Origin: Verrucomicrobiota bacterium
GTDB taxonomy: Bacteria; Verrucomicrobiota; Verrucomicrobiia; Opitutales; Opitutaceae
Direction of reading: 5' to 3'
DNA length: 64,000 nucleotides
Assembly: GCA_023430565.1 (NCBI GenBank)
Contig: JAEZAD010000089.1
Location: 32,743-96,742, forward strand
The position numbers and the translations under genes are program-made. Position 1 is the first letter of the stretch. Each line of letters starts with the position of its first letter. Below the pieces are notes generated by a model. That model was given only the letters and a program-made list of their open reading frames with translations. It was not told the origin of the DNA and made no database searches. Positions 61,918 to 64,000 of this stretch are shown piece by piece.

Positions 61918-62529
61918 CTACGCGAGCGGAGCGCACGTGATACGAACGGCCACGGCGAAGGCCTCACGAAACTCCGCCTGCGTTTCACAACTGTATTTCA
62001 ACCCGCGCGCGGTGGTGCAGAGATTCTCCGCCAGCTGCCGCGCGCTCACGCCGGCGGATTTGTAGGCTGCCGCCAGACCGCCTTCGCGCAGTTGGGCGGC
62101 CACCGTTTCCACGAAAAGTTTCTCGAAGTCCGTCACTTCCGTGCTGACCAGGCCGTCGGCGGCTTCCTTCAAATCGGCGGCGTTGGCGCTGAAACGTCCG
62201 ACGTAGCGGCCGATCCAGGCGTCGAACGCCCCGCGCAAGCGCTCGTCGAGCGGCGCATCGTCCGCCATCAATGCGCTCCGCGCGTCGCCGAGGGACGATT
62301 CCAGCGCGTGGCGCAGCGTGGCGCGAAACAGGTCCTCCTTGTTGGCAAAGTGCAGGTAGAGCCCCTGCCGCGAAATGTGCGCGGCGCGGGCCACCTCGTC
62401 CATGGAGGTCTTCCGGTAGCCGAAACGCGCAAACACCCCGAAAGCCGCCTCCAGCAGCGCGGCGCGGCGGGCGTCTTCGGAGGGGGAGGAAGATAGCTCG
62501 TCGGAGGATGAAATCTTTCGGGTTGACAT
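61918..62529 (-). CDS. TetR/AcrR-family transcriptional regulator
   Basis: 203 aa. The N-terminal HTH (ALLEAAFGVFARFGYRKTSM, DEVARAAHISRQGLYLHFAN, KEDLFRATLRHALE) is clear. The C-terminal ligand domain is helical. ATG 62529 is preferred to 62547. It is divergent from the MBL-fold gene, 162 bp away, which could be its target. Confidence 0.9.
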   Translation of the reverse strand: MSTRKISSSDELSSSPSEDARRAALLEAAFGVFARFGYRKTSMDEVARAAHISRQGLYLHFANKEDLFRATLRHALESSLGDARSALMADDAPLDERLRGAFDAWIGRYVGRFSANAADLKEAADGLVSTEVTDFEKLFVETVAAQLREGGLAAAYKSAGVSARQLAENLCTTARGLKYSCETQAEFREAFAVAVRITCAPLA

Positions 62530-62691
62530 GCGGTATGAGATGGACAAAAGGTGCCTACGTTGTCAATCGTGTCTACTTCGTCGGTGCAACCGTTTATTCA
62601 CTGAAATCAAATTACGAGGCCGCCCCTCCCATCTGCAAGGCCGCCGTGGGCGTGCTCTTCGCTGAATCCCTTATTTCCCTTCCTTCCCGCC

Positions 62692-63930
62692 ATGGCTGCC
62701 CTCGCGCGTTCCCCGCTGGTTGAAATCAAACCTCCCTGTCCGTTCGTCCGTCGCTGGCTGCGCCGGGGAGGCGCGCGCGCCGGGCTCAGTCTGCCCCTTG
62801 CGCTCCCCGGCGGCGTCGCTGACCCCTGGGTCGGCTTGGGGCGTCGCGCCGAGGGCGAGCGCCGCAAGCGGATGGAGCGTTCGCCGCAGTGGCGCGCGGG
62901 CCGTTTTCGAAATCCTCAGCCGGTTTGGCTGGATTTGATGCACGCGCTCCGCGGTGCATTGAAACCGTCTCCCCATGCGGCGCCGCAGCAACCGGTGGCG
63001 ACGGTCGATGTGGACCCCGCGCAACTGCGGGTCGCGCCGGAGTCGGGTTTGCGGATCACGTGGCTCGGCCATTCGACGACGTTGATCGACATCGATGGCG
63101 TGCGCGTGTTGACGGATCCGGTGTGGGGCCCGCGCGCCTCGCCGGTCGATTGGATGGGGGTGACGCGTTGGTATGAATCGCCGCTCGCGCTGGCCGATTT
63201 GCCGGCGATCGACGCCGTGCTGATCTCGCACGATCACTACGATCATCTCGATCACCGCACGATCATCGCACTCAAGGATCGCGCGGCCACGTTCGTCGTG
63301 CCTCTCGGCGTTGGCGCGCACCTGGCATTTTGGGGCGTGCCCGAGCATCGCATCGTTGAACTCGACTGGTGGGAGAGTGCGCACATCGCCGGGGTCGAGA
63401 TCACGAGCACGCCGGCACGTCATGCGTCCGGGCGAGGCCTGCTCGATCACGATCGCACGCTGTGGTCGGGCTACGCGATCGCCGGACCGGAGCACCGGGT
63501 TTACTTTTCGGGCGACACCGGCATGCAGGCCGCGTTCGCCGACATTGCCGAAAGGCTGGGGCCGTTCGACGCGAGTTTGATCGAGGTCGGCGAATACAAT
63601 GCCAACTGGCCGGACGTGCACATCGGTCCGGAGCAGGCGGTCGCCGCGCATCGCATCCTGCGAGGTGGCATGCTGATTGCCGTGCATTGGGGACTTTTCA
63701 AGCTCGCGCCTCACACCTGGACGGAGCCGATCGAGCGCGTGCTCGTGGCCGCGGCGAATGCGGGCGTGACCGTCGCGACGCCGCGGCCGGGAGAGAGCAT
63801 CGAACCGGCCGCACCGCTCGCCACCGCACGCTGGTGGCCGGCCCTTCCCTGGAGCCCGGCCGAGCTCACTCCGATTGTTTCCACGACCGATGGACTGAAA
63901 CCGTGCACCTCCCAATCCAAGCAACCATGA
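62692..63930 (+). CDS. Metallo-beta-lactamase-fold hydrolase (UlaG/NAPE-PLD-like)
   Basis: 412 aa. The MBL fold shows RITWLGHSTTLIDIDGVRVL, the metal motif SHDHYDHLDH, then ARHASGRG, FSGDTGM and a final His in HWGLF. It resembles the NAPE-PLD/UlaG branch. The substrate is unknown. It overlaps the next gene's ATG by 4 bp. Confidence 0.88.
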   Translation: MAALARSPLVEIKPPCPFVRRWLRRGGARAGLSLPLALPGGVADPWVGLGRRAEGERRKRMERSPQWRAGRFRNPQPVWLDLMHALRGALKPSPHAAPQQPVATVDVDPAQLRVAPESGLRITWLGHSTTLIDIDGVRVLTDPVWGPRASPVDWMGVTRWYESPLALADLPAIDAVLISHDHYDHLDHRTIIALKDRAATFVVPLGVGAHLAFWGVPEHRIVELDWWESAHIAGVEITSTPARHASGRGLLDHDRTLWSGYAIAGPEHRVYFSGDTGMQAAFADIAERLGPFDASLIEVGEYNANWPDVHIGPEQAVAAHRILRGGMLIAVHWGLFKLAPHTWTEPIERVLVAAANAGVTVATPRPGESIEPAAPLATARWWPALPWSPAELTPIVSTTDGLKPCTSQSKQP

Positions 63931-64000
63931 ATACGCACCCGCGTCCGGTTACATCCTGGCGGCAGCTGCAAACGGAGCTCCGCGATCTCGCGTTCGTGCT
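63927..64000 (+). CDS. N-terminal fragment of an unknown gene at the right edge
   Basis: Begins MNTHPRPVTSWRQLQTELRD and runs off the window after 24 codons. The ATG overlaps the MBL-fold gene stop (ATGA), which suggests a coupled gene. No family can be assigned. Confidence 0.5.
   Translation, partial: MNTHPRPVTSWRQLQTELRDLAFV

Overview
The window looks like a chromosomal segment of a high-GC, flagellated, Gram-negative bacterium of the Verrucomicrobiota, most likely Opitutaceae-like. This is inferred from the mix of gene families: PEP-CTERM surface proteins with HAF-type repeats, a TonB-dependent receptor whose mature N-terminus carries a VVKLSPF box, a DUF3450/TolQ/ExbB/TonB/TPR energising operon, DUF6807 and Tat-exported Gfo/Idh/MocA sugar genes. 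No rRNA or marker tree could be used, so the placement is provisional.

Region 1 (1-19386) is a chemotaxis and flagellar block. It holds the 3' end of a probable HDOD protein, cheD, and a convergent minus-strand operon cheR-cheB-(REC/HD-GYP), which ends in a clear intrinsic terminator. Divergent from cheR is one long plus-strand flagellar run: flgB flgC fliE fliF fliG fliH fliI fliJ motE-like fliK flgD flgE fliL fliM fliN fliO fliP fliQ fliR. A near-perfect sigma-54 promoter sits directly against the flgB start codon. flhA, flhB, rings, filament and stator genes are not here. A pair of phased near-identical palindromes separates fliH and fliI.

Region 2 (19400-25555, minus strand) is a TonB energising operon: DUF3450, a TtpC-like long TolQ protein, a short ExbB, TonB, a TPR protein and a secreted protein with a TonB-C-like tail. 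No exbD is present where one would be expected.

Region 3 (25721-37550) is accessory: a secreted EEP phosphatase, small SRPBCC/ArsR/VOC genes, a structured RNA or attenuator-like element, a TonB-dependent receptor with a strong terminator, two PEP-CTERM proteins, tRNA-Asn(GUU) and a large cell-envelope VWA protein.

Region 4 (37645-42086) is a probable sugar-catabolic locus: an AraC regulator divergent from a TIM-barrel isomerase, a DUF6807 protein and a Tat-exported oxidoreductase.

Region 5 (42115-64000) is a mosaic of small metabolic, defence and regulatory genes: DUF4256, DUF3592, RidA, an ABC-F protein, infA with no ATG start, a second HAF/PEP-CTERM protein, a hybrid histidine kinase, a RibD-C reductase, PhnB, a LOG/SLOG protein, an ECF sigma factor with membrane partner, DUF2200, an amidohydrolase, two tiny Lys/Ala-rich proteins, an Nramp-like transporter, GreA/B-like, Arr rifampin ADP-ribosyltransferase, TetR and a metallo-beta-lactamase-fold hydrolase. 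Gene remnants (a frameshifted SnoaL-like gene and a lipase-maturation-factor tail) and dispersed repeats mark this part as fluid.

No CRISPR array, prophage, transposase gene or biosynthetic cluster was seen.
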